Assembly (NCBI GenBank): GCA_036390175.1
Contig: DASWCG010000304.1
Location: 1 to 13,107 of the forward strand
From: DASQHY01 sp036390175
Lineage (GTDB): Bacteria > Acidobacteriota > Terriglobia > Acidiferrales > UBA7541
Direction: 5' to 3'
DNA: 13,107 nucleotides
The position numbers were made by a program, and so were the translations under genes. This document shows positions 6,617-13,040 of the stretch, one piece after another (within the stretch, counting starts at the first letter, position 1; every line of letters begins with the position of its first letter). Below the pieces are notes generated by a model. That model was given only the letters and a program-made list of their open reading frames with translations. It ran no database searches and was not told where the DNA came from.

Positions 6617-6624
6617 ATTATAAT
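6617..6624. promoter_or_regulatory. Shared palindromic -10 element for divergent genes
   Basis: The 8-bp palindrome ATTATAAT gives a perfect TATAAT on both strands (plus 6619-6624, minus 6622-6617). On the minus strand transcription would begin only about ten bases before the ATG at 6601. On the plus strand it would give a leader of about 50 nt for the RusA-like gene. The -35 boxes are poor: TTACCA at 6595-6600 with an 18-bp spacer on plus, nothing clear on minus. Confidence 0.5.
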
Positions 6625-6681
6625 GCAGGGGACCTAAAGACGCGAGCAGCACAAGCGAAGTGAAAGGAGTTGAAGCCACCG

Positions 6682-7059
6682 ATGGGTTATATAAATCGTT
6701 TCATCGAAGGCATCCCCTATAGCAAAGCCAAGACGCGCGGGGATCGGGAAGCAGCGAATCGGTGGACAGAAGCTATCAAGAGGCAGACGAAGTCATTACC
6801 TCGCCTGAAGCACGCCTGTATGATGAAGGTGACGTTTATCCTGCCGGCGAACAAGTTCCCCGCGGACTTGCCTTACGGTTCGGACCTCGACAACCTGCTA
6901 AAGAGATTTCTGGATGCACTCAAAGACACCATCTTTTCCGAGGTACCCGGGGGAGATTCATGCGTGGTGGCGATCACGGTCATGAAAACACGGGCGTTGT
7001 CATCTAAGGAGCATGGCGCGCACTTCGAAATCTTGCCGGTACAGACTATCCCTTCTTGA
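6682..7059 (+). CDS. RusA-like Holliday junction resolvase family protein
   Basis: A 125-residue protein, close to the usual RusA length of about 120. The centre reads MKVTFILPANK, then GSDLDNLLKRFLDALKD, then GGDSCVV and AITVMKTRA. The D68-x-D70-x3-K74 pattern matches D70, D72 and K76 of E. coli RusA, and D92 fits the third metal-binding Asp (D91). RusA homodimers bind four-way DNA junctions and cleave them with Mg2+. The N-terminal residues 1-45 are basic (KR, RLKH). Start: ATG 6682, with AAGGAG at 6664-6669, a rather long spacing of 12 bases; an in-frame TTG at 6670 is the alternative but abuts that site. RusA genes usually sit in prophages, and none is evident here. It converges on the PIN toxin with 43 bp between. 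Confidence 0.8.
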   Translation: MGYINRFIEGIPYSKAKTRGDREAANRWTEAIKRQTKSLPRLKHACMMKVTFILPANKFPADLPYGSDLDNLLKRFLDALKDTIFSEVPGGDSCVVAITVMKTRALSSKEHGAHFEILPVQTIPS

Positions 7060-7102
7060 TTATCCGCACCCGCTCTTCGCGACTACAGTTCCAGCGGCGT
7101 TT

Positions 7103-7513
7103 TCACGAGGTGAGCGACAGGGATCCGAGCCTTGTGAAATCGCGGACATTCCAAGTCAGCAAAATATCTGCCCCCGCTTTCAGAGCGCAATGAGCGATGA
7201 GCGCGTCATAGGTTGCTGCGCCAATGATGGTCCGAGAGGAAGCTAGCTCCAGAGCAGAAACATATTCCTGCTCGCTAAGAGTAATCAGGGTGAGCCTTTC
7301 GCGTATCTGCTTTACGATGCTTATGCCCTCTGGCCCGGTGATGCGGGGCCGAAGAGGCAGGCCAGTGAGCGTAGCGTAGACCTCGCCGAGCGTGTGTAGC
7401 GCGCAGAAGTCGTCTTTTCCTGCGGCAAGGAATAATTTTGCGCTAGATGCGTGCTGCGGATGGTCAGCGTAAAAGACCGGAACCAGAACAGAGCTGTCGA
7501 AGAACTGCTTCAA
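7103..7513 (-). CDS. vapC: PIN-domain toxin (VapC-type ribonuclease)
   Basis: A 136-residue single PIN domain, the normal VapC length. All four acidic metal-binding positions are present: D6 in FFDSSVLV, E44 in LGEVYATL, D103 in TYDALIA and D125 in NVRDF. VapC toxins are Mg2+-dependent RNases that cut specific RNAs, often tRNA, and are held inactive by a cognate VapB. Start: TTG at 7513, overlapping the antitoxin stop by four bases (TTGA), which implies translational coupling and is typical of these operons. Target and family subgroup cannot be told from the sequence. It ends in a convergent arrangement with the RusA-like gene, with no visible terminator. Confidence 0.88.
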   Translation of the reverse strand: MKQFFDSSVLVPVFYADHPQHASSAKLFLAAGKDDFCALHTLGEVYATLTGLPLRPRITGPEGISIVKQIRERLTLITLSEQEYVSALELASSRTIIGAATYDALIAHCALKAGADILLTWNVRDFTRLGSLSLTS

Positions 7514-7785
7514 GACTGCTTGCCCAGGATGTGCTGCGCCCTTTCTTCGCGGACCCGGCGGATAGCATCATCGACTACGCGCAATGGCAACGGCTTGCCG
7601 GTACGGTAGACAAATAGCCCGTTTTCCCAAACCATGCCACTGCCCTCCAACTGGGCGGCATTTTCCGGCTTGAGCGGGAGCTCTCTTTCCACGAGCTGCT
7701 CAACGTAGTCTTCCACAGACAACCCTTGCGTAGAAGCTAGGGCTTCCAGGGCGGCGGCGATTTCGGGTTTTAAGTCCAGCGTCAT
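7510..7785 (-). CDS. VapB-type antitoxin of the PIN toxin
   Basis: A 91-residue protein. The N-terminus (LDLKPEIAAALEALASTQG, then LSVEDYVEQLVEREL) looks like a ribbon-helix-helix or short helical DNA-binding module. The C-terminus (MVWENGLFVYRTGKPLP, then a charged helix RRVREERAQHILG) is the kind of extended tail that wraps around and inhibits the toxin. Antitoxins of this type also repress their own operon, usually with the toxin as co-repressor. Start ATG 7785 has GAGG eight bases upstream, and the stop overlaps the toxin start. The promoter and a palindrome at 7820-7856 fit autoregulation. The exact antitoxin family is not certain; the role is inferred mainly from position, size and the toxin. 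Confidence 0.8.
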   Translation of the reverse strand: MTLDLKPEIAAALEALASTQGLSVEDYVEQLVERELPLKPENAAQLEGSGMVWENGLFVYRTGKPLPLRVVDDAIRRVREERAQHILGKQS

Positions 7786-7819
7786 GAGATACCTCAGCAG
7801 GTCAATTAGAAGTTTAAGT

Positions 7820-7856
7820 CACGCAGCGCTCCGTGTCACGGGGAAATGTATTTATA
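7820..7856 (-). promoter_or_regulatory. Candidate promoter and operator of the vapBC operon
   Basis: Reading leftward, a -10-like TATAAA lies at 7856-7851. A poor -35 (TTAAGT) lies 16 bp further upstream. Just past the likely start point is a 16-bp palindrome at 7820-7835 (CACGCAGCGCTCCGTG), perfect except for one symmetric mismatch. Its place between promoter and antitoxin start is what an autoregulatory operator would show. Confidence 0.5.
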
Positions 7857-8004
7857 CCGGCAACTTGGGAAGACTTAATGGGCGAAACTGCCGAGGATGG
7901 CTGAGAAGCCTTCCGCGTAGACGGGATGCGCTTTAGCATCGCAGGATTCTGACGGCAGGCATTGCTTCCACTGCCAAATGGCACGGAATCGCATGCAGGA
8001 GGCG

Positions 8005-8010
8005 TATAAT
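8005..8010 (+). promoter_or_regulatory. -10 element of the second toxin-antitoxin locus
   Basis: A perfect TATAAT with no good -35 box. Transcription from about 8017 starts just before AGGAGG (8018-8023) and 24 bases before ATG 8041. This supports the 8041 start over the in-frame ATG at 7978, which lies upstream of the promoter. Confidence 0.5.
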
Positions 8011-8040
8011 AGTAAGCAGGAGGTCGTTCGAGAAGCGCCC

Positions 8041-8268
8041 ATGACCATCGAACAACAGGTCCTGGAAAAACTGCGCGATTTGCCTCCTGAGAAGCAGAAG
8101 GAAGTGCTGGAGTTTGTGGACTCCTTGAAGGAGAAGAAGCGTTCCGCGAAGCCGCGCCGCAGCCTGCTGGGGTTATGGGCTGATCTGAACATACATATCA
8201 CGGAAGAAGATATTGCCGAGGCCCGCCGCGAAATGTGGGGCAACTTTCCTCGTGACATCAAACTATGA
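8041..8268 (+). CDS. DUF2281-like (VapB-type) antitoxin, toxin partner broken
   Basis: A 75-residue protein with two recognisable parts: an N-terminal helical segment LRDLPPEKQKEVLEFVDSLK, typical of DUF2281 proteins, and a C-terminal tail of the kind LLGLWADL ... ITEEDIAEARREMW ... FPRD, common in antitoxins paired with PIN toxins. It should bind and inhibit a VapC and may repress its own promoter. Start: ATG 8041; the nearest strong Shine-Dalgarno (AGGAGG, 8018-8023) is 17 bases away, longer than usual, but no better start exists. Its stop overlaps the next start as ATGA at 8265-8268. Because the following toxin gene is truncated, this antitoxin now appears orphaned. It is divergent from the intact vapBC pair. 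Confidence 0.82.
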   Translation: MTIEQQVLEKLRDLPPEKQKEVLEFVDSLKEKKRSAKPRRSLLGLWADLNIHITEEDIAEARREMWGNFPRDIKL

Positions 8269-8355
8269 GCGCGGTGTTGAATACTCACACCGTTCTCTGG
8301 TATTTGGAGAACTCCCAGGAATTGTCAGCGGTTGCCCGGACATCTCTCCTAAAAG
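8265..8355 (+). pseudogene. vapC: Truncated PIN toxin (vapC) remnant
   Basis: The first about 30 codons read MSAVLNTHTVLWYLENSQEL then SAVARTSLL, a good match to the N-terminus of PIN toxins of the xLDTHTxLWxL type. After about 8355 the frame stays open but the sequence no longer looks like a PIN domain, and the later catalytic acidic residues are missing (normal length is about 130). The first metal-binding Asp is Asn6 (AAT). The start overlaps the antitoxin stop by ATGA, as in intact operons. The next gene begins at 8416, so the rest of the toxin was probably lost by deletion. The exact end of the remnant is approximate. Confidence 0.75.
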
Positions 8356-8415
8356 TGCGACCCTCTTCCCCAAGGCAGCATGGAACAATTACAATAAGGG
8401 GCAGGATACGGTGCA

Positions 8416-9318
8416 ATGTTGCGTCTAATGTTAATCGCGATTTCGGCGATGTTCCTGTGGGACGGCAACGTGCCGACGGCGATGCGGTTGGTGCCGGAGC
8501 GCCACCGCAGCGTGGAGTTTCCGGCCGGGCAGGACCTGCCGGTCTTGCCGTCGCTCATGCCCGCGGTGGATACGCCGAGCCAGGCAAAGAAGGTAAAGAA
8601 AGATCAGCCGCTCAGCCCGGAATCGCGCCTCGCGCTGATCCGGTACGTCTCGGGGGAGTTCGCGCATGCCGTGAGGCCGCTGCCGGCGGGGAAAGCAGGC
8701 CTGTACGTGAAGGCGGGCCAGCCGATAAATGAGGAGCTGCTGCACCGCGCGGTGGCCACACACGGCGCGGCCATCAACCCCGGCGATTCGGTGCAGTTGA
8801 CCCGCCTGGAAATCCGCGACAAGGACATTTTGATAGACATCAACGGCGGCGGGCGCGGCAAAAGACGACTCCGCGACCGCATCCACATTGATTTGGGCGG
8901 CATCCCTACGGCCACAACTACAACGACAAACCCGAACCAGACTCCCGGGCTGCAGCCGGGCACGGGCAGCACCATTGACCTGGATTTTGGGCGTCCTGTG
9001 CCGGACATGACGCCCGACGAGCTGAAACAGCTTTTGTCGGGATTGCTGGATTTCTCCAAGCAGCGCTCGGCGGCGGTGCAATGGATTGACACGCTTCCGC
9101 CGGACATCAAGAAGGCCATCCAGGAAAAGCGCGCCATCGTGGGAATGGACCGGGAAATGGTGGTCGCCGCCATCGGCAAGCCGGAACACAAGGTGCGCGA
9201 GCGCGACGAGGACGGAAACGAAATCGAGGATTGGATTTACGGCAAGCCGCCCTCGAAGACGATTTTCGTGCGTTTCCTGGGCGAGCGCGTCACCAGCGTA
9301 AGACAGTTTCCGCATTGA
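8416..9318 (+). CDS. Exported protein with C-terminal SmpA/BamE-like module
   Basis: A 300-residue protein of unknown function. A hydrophobic N-terminal segment (LRLMLIAISAMFLW, 2-15) suggests a signal peptide or anchor; there is no lipobox cysteine. Residues 60-145 are a mixed region (LSPESRLALIRYVSGEFAHA, NPGDSVQL, IRDKDILIDING). A Thr/Asn/Pro/Gly-rich linker (162-185) follows, then a helical part (MTPDELKQLLSGLLDFSKQ). The C-terminus (240-298: VGMDREMVVAAIGKPEHKV ... DWIYG ... IFVRFLGERV) follows the SmpA/BamE pattern of a Gly-Met start, a helix with GxP and two strands. BamE-like modules occur in outer-membrane assembly lipoproteins and in many exported proteins. Start ATG 8416 has AGGA nine bases upstream. 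A -10-like TACAAT lies at 8390-8395 without a good -35. It precedes the glycolytic cluster but is separated from it by a promoter. Confidence 0.78.
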   Translation: MLRLMLIAISAMFLWDGNVPTAMRLVPERHRSVEFPAGQDLPVLPSLMPAVDTPSQAKKVKKDQPLSPESRLALIRYVSGEFAHAVRPLPAGKAGLYVKAGQPINEELLHRAVATHGAAINPGDSVQLTRLEIRDKDILIDINGGGRGKRRLRDRIHIDLGGIPTATTTTTNPNQTPGLQPGTGSTIDLDFGRPVPDMTPDELKQLLSGLLDFSKQRSAAVQWIDTLPPDIKKAIQEKRAIVGMDREMVVAAIGKPEHKVRERDEDGNEIEDWIYGKPPSKTIFVRFLGERVTSVRQFPH

Positions 9319-9339
9319 CGGGCGCCGCGCTTATCGCGT

Positions 9340-9368
9340 TTGACTTTTCCGGCTACGCACCCTAGCAT
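9340..9368 (+). promoter_or_regulatory. Promoter of the gap-pgk-tpiA-secG cluster
   Basis: -35 TTGACT (9340-9345), a 17-bp spacer and -10 TAGCAT (9363-9368). Five and four of six positions match the sigma70 consensus. Transcription would start near 9375, giving a leader of about 65 nt before gap. Confidence 0.6.
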
Positions 9369-9390
9369 CATCGCTTTCCACTCTCATTTG

Positions 9391-9411
9391 GCCCCTCGCT
9401 CGACGCGGGGC
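9391..9411 (+). promoter_or_regulatory. Hairpin in the gap 5' leader
   Basis: GCCCC (9391-9395) pairs with GGGGC (9407-9411) across 11 bases; inner CG pairs may extend it. It lies between the predicted start point and the GGAGG of gap. It could affect mRNA stability, but there is no sign of a known riboswitch. Confidence 0.35.
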
Positions 9412-9439
9412 AGAAACAACCGCAACTTCCGGAGGACGC

Positions 9440-10444
9440 ATGCCGATTCGAGTGGGCATCAACGGGTTCGGGCGCATCGGGCGGAACATTTTCCGCACGG
9501 CCATTGGCGACGCGGACATCGAGTTTGTCGCCGTCAACGACATCACCGACCCGAAAACGCTGGCGCACCTGCTGAAGTACGACTCCATCCTCGGCAATTT
9601 GACGCATAAGGTGACGCACACGGCCGACTCCATCGCCGTGGACGGCAAGAGCTTCAAGGTGTTCAAGGTGAAAGACCCGGGCGAGCTGAACTGGGCCTCG
9701 GTGGGGGCGGAGATTGTGGTCGAGTCCACCGGGCTATTCACCAAGGGCGCCGACGCCAAGCGGCACCTCCGCGGGTCGGTGAAGAAGGTGATTATCTCCG
9801 CCCCGGCCACGGACCCCGACAACACACTGGTGCTGGGCGTCAACGAAAAGACCTATAACCCGAGCGTGCACCACGTTGTCTCGAACGCGTCGTGCACCAC
9901 GAATTGCCTGGCGCCGGTGGCGCGCGTCTTGCAAGACACCTTCGGGATCGTCGCGGGGACGATGACCACGATTCACTCCTACACAAACGACCAGAGGCTG
10001 CTGGACCTGCCGCATAGCGACCTGCGCCGCGCGCGAGCCGCCGCAATCAACATGATCCCCAGCTCCACGGGCGCCGCCAAAGCGCTCCATCTGGTGATCC
10101 CCGAGCTCAAGGGCAAACTGGACGGCTACGCCATGCGCGTGCCTACGCCAAACGTCAGCGTGGTGGACCTCACGGTGATGACGGAAAAGCCCGCGAGCGT
10201 TGCATCCGTGAACGGCGCGTTGCGCGCCGCCGCGCAAGGTCCGATGAAGGGCATCCTCGATTACACCGAGGAAGAACTGGTTTCCGCGGATTTCAAGGGC
10301 AACCCGCACTCTTCGATTGTGGACGCGGGATACACGAAAGTCGTGGGAGACCGCTGCGTGAAGGTGCTGGCCTGGTACGACAATGAATGGGGCTACTCGT
10401 GCCGCTGCCGCGATTTGATCAAGTTCATGGCCGCGCGGTTATAA
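9440..10444 (+). CDS. gap: Glyceraldehyde-3-phosphate dehydrogenase
   Basis: A 334-residue cytosolic enzyme that converts glyceraldehyde-3-phosphate, NAD+ and phosphate to 1,3-bisphosphoglycerate in glycolysis, and the reverse in gluconeogenesis. The Rossmann motif GINGFGRIGRN is at 6-16. D34 in VAVNDITD favours NAD over NADP. The catalytic Cys152 lies in SNASCTTNC, with His179 in TTIHSYTNDQ. Further signatures are LLDLPHSDLRRARA, NMIPSSTGAAKA and WYDNEWGYS near the C-terminus. Length is standard. Start ATG 9440 has GGAGG four bases upstream, and the promoter at 9340-9368 precedes it. It is the first gene of the cluster, 41 bp before pgk. Confidence 0.98.
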   Translation: MPIRVGINGFGRIGRNIFRTAIGDADIEFVAVNDITDPKTLAHLLKYDSILGNLTHKVTHTADSIAVDGKSFKVFKVKDPGELNWASVGAEIVVESTGLFTKGADAKRHLRGSVKKVIISAPATDPDNTLVLGVNEKTYNPSVHHVVSNASCTTNCLAPVARVLQDTFGIVAGTMTTIHSYTNDQRLLDLPHSDLRRARAAAINMIPSSTGAAKALHLVIPELKGKLDGYAMRVPTPNVSVVDLTVMTEKPASVASVNGALRAAAQGPMKGILDYTEEELVSADFKGNPHSSIVDAGYTKVVGDRCVKVLAWYDNEWGYSCRCRDLIKFMAARL

Positions 10445-10485
10445 CGGACGTCGTCGAGCCGCGAATCGAGATTCACGGTTCCTCC

Positions 10486-11691
10486 ATGAACAAGCTCACC
10501 GTCAAAGACCTCAACCTGCGCAACAAGCGCGTCTTTATCCGCGTGGACTACAACGTTCCCATTGCCGATGGCGCCGTCAGCGACGATACGCGCATCCGGG
10601 AAACTCTGCCGACTTTGCGCCTGGCCATGAGCATGGGCGGGCGGTTGGTGCTGGCTTCGCATCTGGGCCGCCCGAAAGGCAAGCCCGACCTGAGCTATTC
10701 GCTGCGTCCCGTAGCCAAGCGGCTGGCGGAGCTGCTCGGCAAGCCCGTGGAGTTCGCCTCCGATTGCGTCGGGCCCGAGGCTGAAGCCATGAGCAAGGCG
10801 CTTCCCGAGGGCGGCGTCCTGCTCCTTGAAAACGTGCGCTTTCATCCCGAAGAAGAAAAAAACGACCCCAACTTCTCAAAACAATTGGCGGCGCTGTGCG
10901 ACGGCATTTTCGTGTGCGACGCTTTTGGCTCAGCGCACCGCGCGCACGCTTCCGTGGTGGGGATCACGCAATACGTCAAGCAAGCGGCCGCCGGGCTGCT
11001 GATGGAAAAGGAGCTGGCGTATCTCGGCAACGCCATCACCAACCCAACGCGGCCGTTTGTGGCGATTCTGGGCGGCGCGAAGGTGTCTGACAAGATTGAA
11101 GTGGTCGAGAATCTGATGAAGATCGCCGACGCCATGCTGATCGGCGGGGGAATGGCCTATACGTTCCTCAAGGCGCAGAAATTGCCCATTGGAAAGTCGC
11201 TGGTCGAAAACGACAAGGTGGAGCTGGCCTTCCGGCTTCTGAGCGAAGCGAAGCAGCGCAACTTCCGCCTGCTGTTGCCCGTGGATCAGGTCCTCGGGGT
11301 GGAATGCAAGGCCGGCACAAATACAAAGGTTGCTTCCGTCGCGTCCACACCCCCCGAGTGGATGGGTCTGGACATCGGCCCGCAGACCGTGGCGGCATTT
11401 ACGGCAGAGATCGCACGCGCAAAGACCATTGTTTGGAATGGCCCGATGGGCGTCTTCGAAGTGCCGGCATTCGCGCAGGGCACGCTGCAAATCGCCCAGG
11501 CCGTTGCCGCGGCTACATCCGCGGGCGCCACCTCGATTGTGGGAGGCGGCGACTCCGTAGCCGCCGTGCGTCAGTGCGGCCTCGCCGACAAGATTTCGCA
11601 CATCTCCACCGGGGGCGGCGTGACGCTGGAATTCTTGGCCGGCCGCCGTCTTCCCGGCGTGGATGCGCTTACCGACAAAGCAAACAAATAA
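10486..11691 (+). CDS. pgk: Phosphoglycerate kinase
   Basis: A 401-residue monomeric kinase transferring phosphate from 1,3-bisphosphoglycerate to ADP, the step after GAPDH. Substrate-binding signatures are RVDYNVP (20-26), R36, SHLGRP (58-63) and ENVRFH (115-120). Nucleotide-domain signatures are ILGGAKVSDK, GGGMAYTF, WNGPMGVFE and GGGDSVAAV. In the motif usually written NDAFGTAHRAH, the Asn is Cys144 (VCDAFGSAHRAHAS); this is unusual but unlikely to abolish activity. The start is taken as ATG 10486 because the protein then begins with the usual MNKLTVKDL; no clear Shine-Dalgarno is visible. The frame is open into the end of gap, but an earlier start would overlap it. tpiA follows after six bases. 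Confidence 0.97.
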   Translation: MNKLTVKDLNLRNKRVFIRVDYNVPIADGAVSDDTRIRETLPTLRLAMSMGGRLVLASHLGRPKGKPDLSYSLRPVAKRLAELLGKPVEFASDCVGPEAEAMSKALPEGGVLLLENVRFHPEEEKNDPNFSKQLAALCDGIFVCDAFGSAHRAHASVVGITQYVKQAAAGLLMEKELAYLGNAITNPTRPFVAILGGAKVSDKIEVVENLMKIADAMLIGGGMAYTFLKAQKLPIGKSLVENDKVELAFRLLSEAKQRNFRLLLPVDQVLGVECKAGTNTKVASVASTPPEWMGLDIGPQTVAAFTAEIARAKTIVWNGPMGVFEVPAFAQGTLQIAQAVAAATSAGATSIVGGGDSVAAVRQCGLADKISHISTGGGVTLEFLAGRRLPGVDALTDKANK

Positions 11692-11697
11692 ATCGCC

Positions 11698-12447
11698 ATG
11701 CGCCGCCGCGTCATCGCCGGGAACTGGAAGATGTATAAAACGCAGGGAGAAGCCCGCGCGTTTATCGCCGCGCTGGCTCCTCTGGTGGCCCGGGCAAACC
11801 ACTGCGATATTATTGCCGCGCCTCCCTTCACGGCTCTGGCCGCGGCGGTTGAGGCGGCTCGCGGAACATCCATCGCCATCTCCGCGCAGGACCTCCACTG
11901 GGAGAAGGAAGGCGCATTCACCGGCGAAATCTCCGCGCGAATGCTTGCGGAGGCCGGCTGCCGCTACGTGATTATCGGCCACTCCGAGCGCCGCCAGCTC
12001 TTCGGCGAGACCGACGCCTCGGTGAATAAGAAGATTCAGGCCGCCCTCGGCACCAGCCTCATCCCCATCGTTTGCGTGGGTGAAACGCTTCAGGAAAGAG
12101 AGTCCGGCCAGATGCAATCCGTGCTGCGCCGGCAGTTCAGCGACGGATTCGCCGCGTTGACCCCGGAACAGTTCTCGCGTATTCTGATTGCGTACGAGCC
12201 GGTGTGGGCGATTGGCACGGGGCGCACGGCTACGCCGGAGTTGGCTGCGGAAGCGCATCGTTTCCTGCGGGGTCTTGCCTCCACGGCGCTCTCTTCGGAA
12301 CTGGCTTCCCGGCTGCGAATTCTTTACGGAGGAAGCGTCAAGCCCGAGAACGCCAGGGGATTGATGGCGCAGGAGGAGATTGACGGCGCGCTGGTGGGCG
12401 GCGCGAGCCTCGACGCCAAATCGTTTGCAGCCATCGTGAATTACTAG
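11698..12447 (+). CDS. tpiA: Triose-phosphate isomerase
   Basis: A 249-residue TIM-barrel enzyme interconverting dihydroxyacetone phosphate and glyceraldehyde-3-phosphate, normally a dimer. Active-site residues are N9 and K11 in AGNWKMYK, H95 in IIGHSERR and the catalytic base E167 in AYEPVWAIGTG. The phosphate-binding loops ILYGGSVKP (208-216) and LVGGASLD (232-239) are intact. The start ATG is six bases after the pgk stop and lacks a Shine-Dalgarno, so translation is probably coupled to pgk. Length and motifs are ordinary. Together with gap and pgk it completes a three-enzyme run of consecutive lower-pathway steps. Confidence 0.98.
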   Translation: MRRRVIAGNWKMYKTQGEARAFIAALAPLVARANHCDIIAAPPFTALAAAVEAARGTSIAISAQDLHWEKEGAFTGEISARMLAEAGCRYVIIGHSERRQLFGETDASVNKKIQAALGTSLIPIVCVGETLQERESGQMQSVLRRQFSDGFAALTPEQFSRILIAYEPVWAIGTGRTATPELAAEAHRFLRGLASTALSSELASRLRILYGGSVKPENARGLMAQEEIDGALVGGASLDAKSFAAIVNY

Positions 12448-12462
12448 AGTACGGAGCCTCGA

Positions 12463-12978
12463 ATGCCGAGTTGGATGAAGTGGTTCATTTCCTTGCTGAT
12501 TGGCCTGGGCATCGTAGCCCTCGGCTGGTTTAAGTTCCCGTTCGTGTTGAACACCTTTTTTGTGCTGATCTGCTTTGTCCTGATCATCGTGGTGCTGCTT
12601 CAGAGCGGTTCGGCGGCAGATCTCGCGGGCGCCTTCGGCGGCGCGGGCAGCCAGACGGCGTTCAACCCGCGCGGCGCGGCCACCATTTTGTCCAAGGCCA
12701 CCACGTGGTGCGCCATCATGTTCATGCTCACAGCCATGGTGCTGGTGCTGCGTCAGGATCGCGCGGAACCGCAGGGCAGCTCGATATTGCAGAAGTTCTC
12801 CAAGCCGGCGCCGCCCGCGCCGAAAACTCCGGCTCCCGTAACACAGACTCCGCCAGCGCAAACCCCGGCGCAGCAGCCTCCGGCTTCGCAACAGCAGCCG
12901 CAATCGCAGCAGCCGGCGCCGTCGTCATCGGCCCCAGCTTCGCCGCCCGCGCAGACGCCCCCGGCAAAGAAGCCCTAA
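12463..12978 (+). CDS. secG: Preprotein translocase subunit SecG
   Basis: A 171-residue inner-membrane protein, an accessory subunit of the SecYEG channel that aids SecA-driven export. The SecG core is clear: a helix ending IIVVLLQSG, the cytoplasmic loop DLAGAFGG then AGSQTAFNPRGAA, and the second helix TTWCAIMFMLTAMVLVL (80-96). Two features are unusual. A further hydrophobic stretch (FISLLIGLGIVALGWF, 8-23) precedes the usual first helix (27-47), giving three predicted helices instead of two. The C-terminus (about 113-171) is a long Pro/Ala/Gln/Ser tail of low complexity. Start ATG 12463 has GGAG six bases upstream; an in-frame ATG at 12475 would still keep the extra segment. It lies 15 bp after tpiA and belongs to the same transcription unit. 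Confidence 0.95.
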   Translation: MPSWMKWFISLLIGLGIVALGWFKFPFVLNTFFVLICFVLIIVVLLQSGSAADLAGAFGGAGSQTAFNPRGAATILSKATTWCAIMFMLTAMVLVLRQDRAEPQGSSILQKFSKPAPPAPKTPAPVTQTPPAQTPAQQPPASQQQPQSQQPAPSSSAPASPPAQTPPAKKP

Positions 12979-12990
12979 GCGGACACTCTC

Positions 12991-13019
12991 TTGCCGGGTG
13001 CGGCGCTCCCGGTTACAAT
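12991..13019 (+). promoter_or_regulatory. Promoter of the tRNA-Leu gene
   Basis: -35 TTGCCG (12991-12996), a 17-bp spacer and -10 TACAAT (13014-13019). The start would be near 13026, about 15 bases before the mature tRNA 5' end. The tRNA may also be co-transcribed from the gap promoter, because no terminator follows secG. Confidence 0.6.
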
Positions 13020-13040
13020 CCAATCTCTCACCTTCCTCGT

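Noticed and set aside
7978..8040. Upstream start (7978) of the DUF2281-like antitoxin
   Set aside because: A perfect TATAAT at 8005-8010 would lie within it, and family similarity begins at MTIEQQVLEKL (8041).
8431..9315. A 294-codon minus-strand frame opposite the exported protein
   Set aside because: It has no start signal and no domain; the plus strand has a signal peptide, a ribosome-binding site and a recognisable C-terminal module.
10930..12903. A 657-codon open frame on the minus strand opposite pgk, tpiA and secG
   Set aside because: It is the antisense shadow of three unmistakable genes in GC-rich codon usage; its translation is Arg/His/Gly-rich without any domain.
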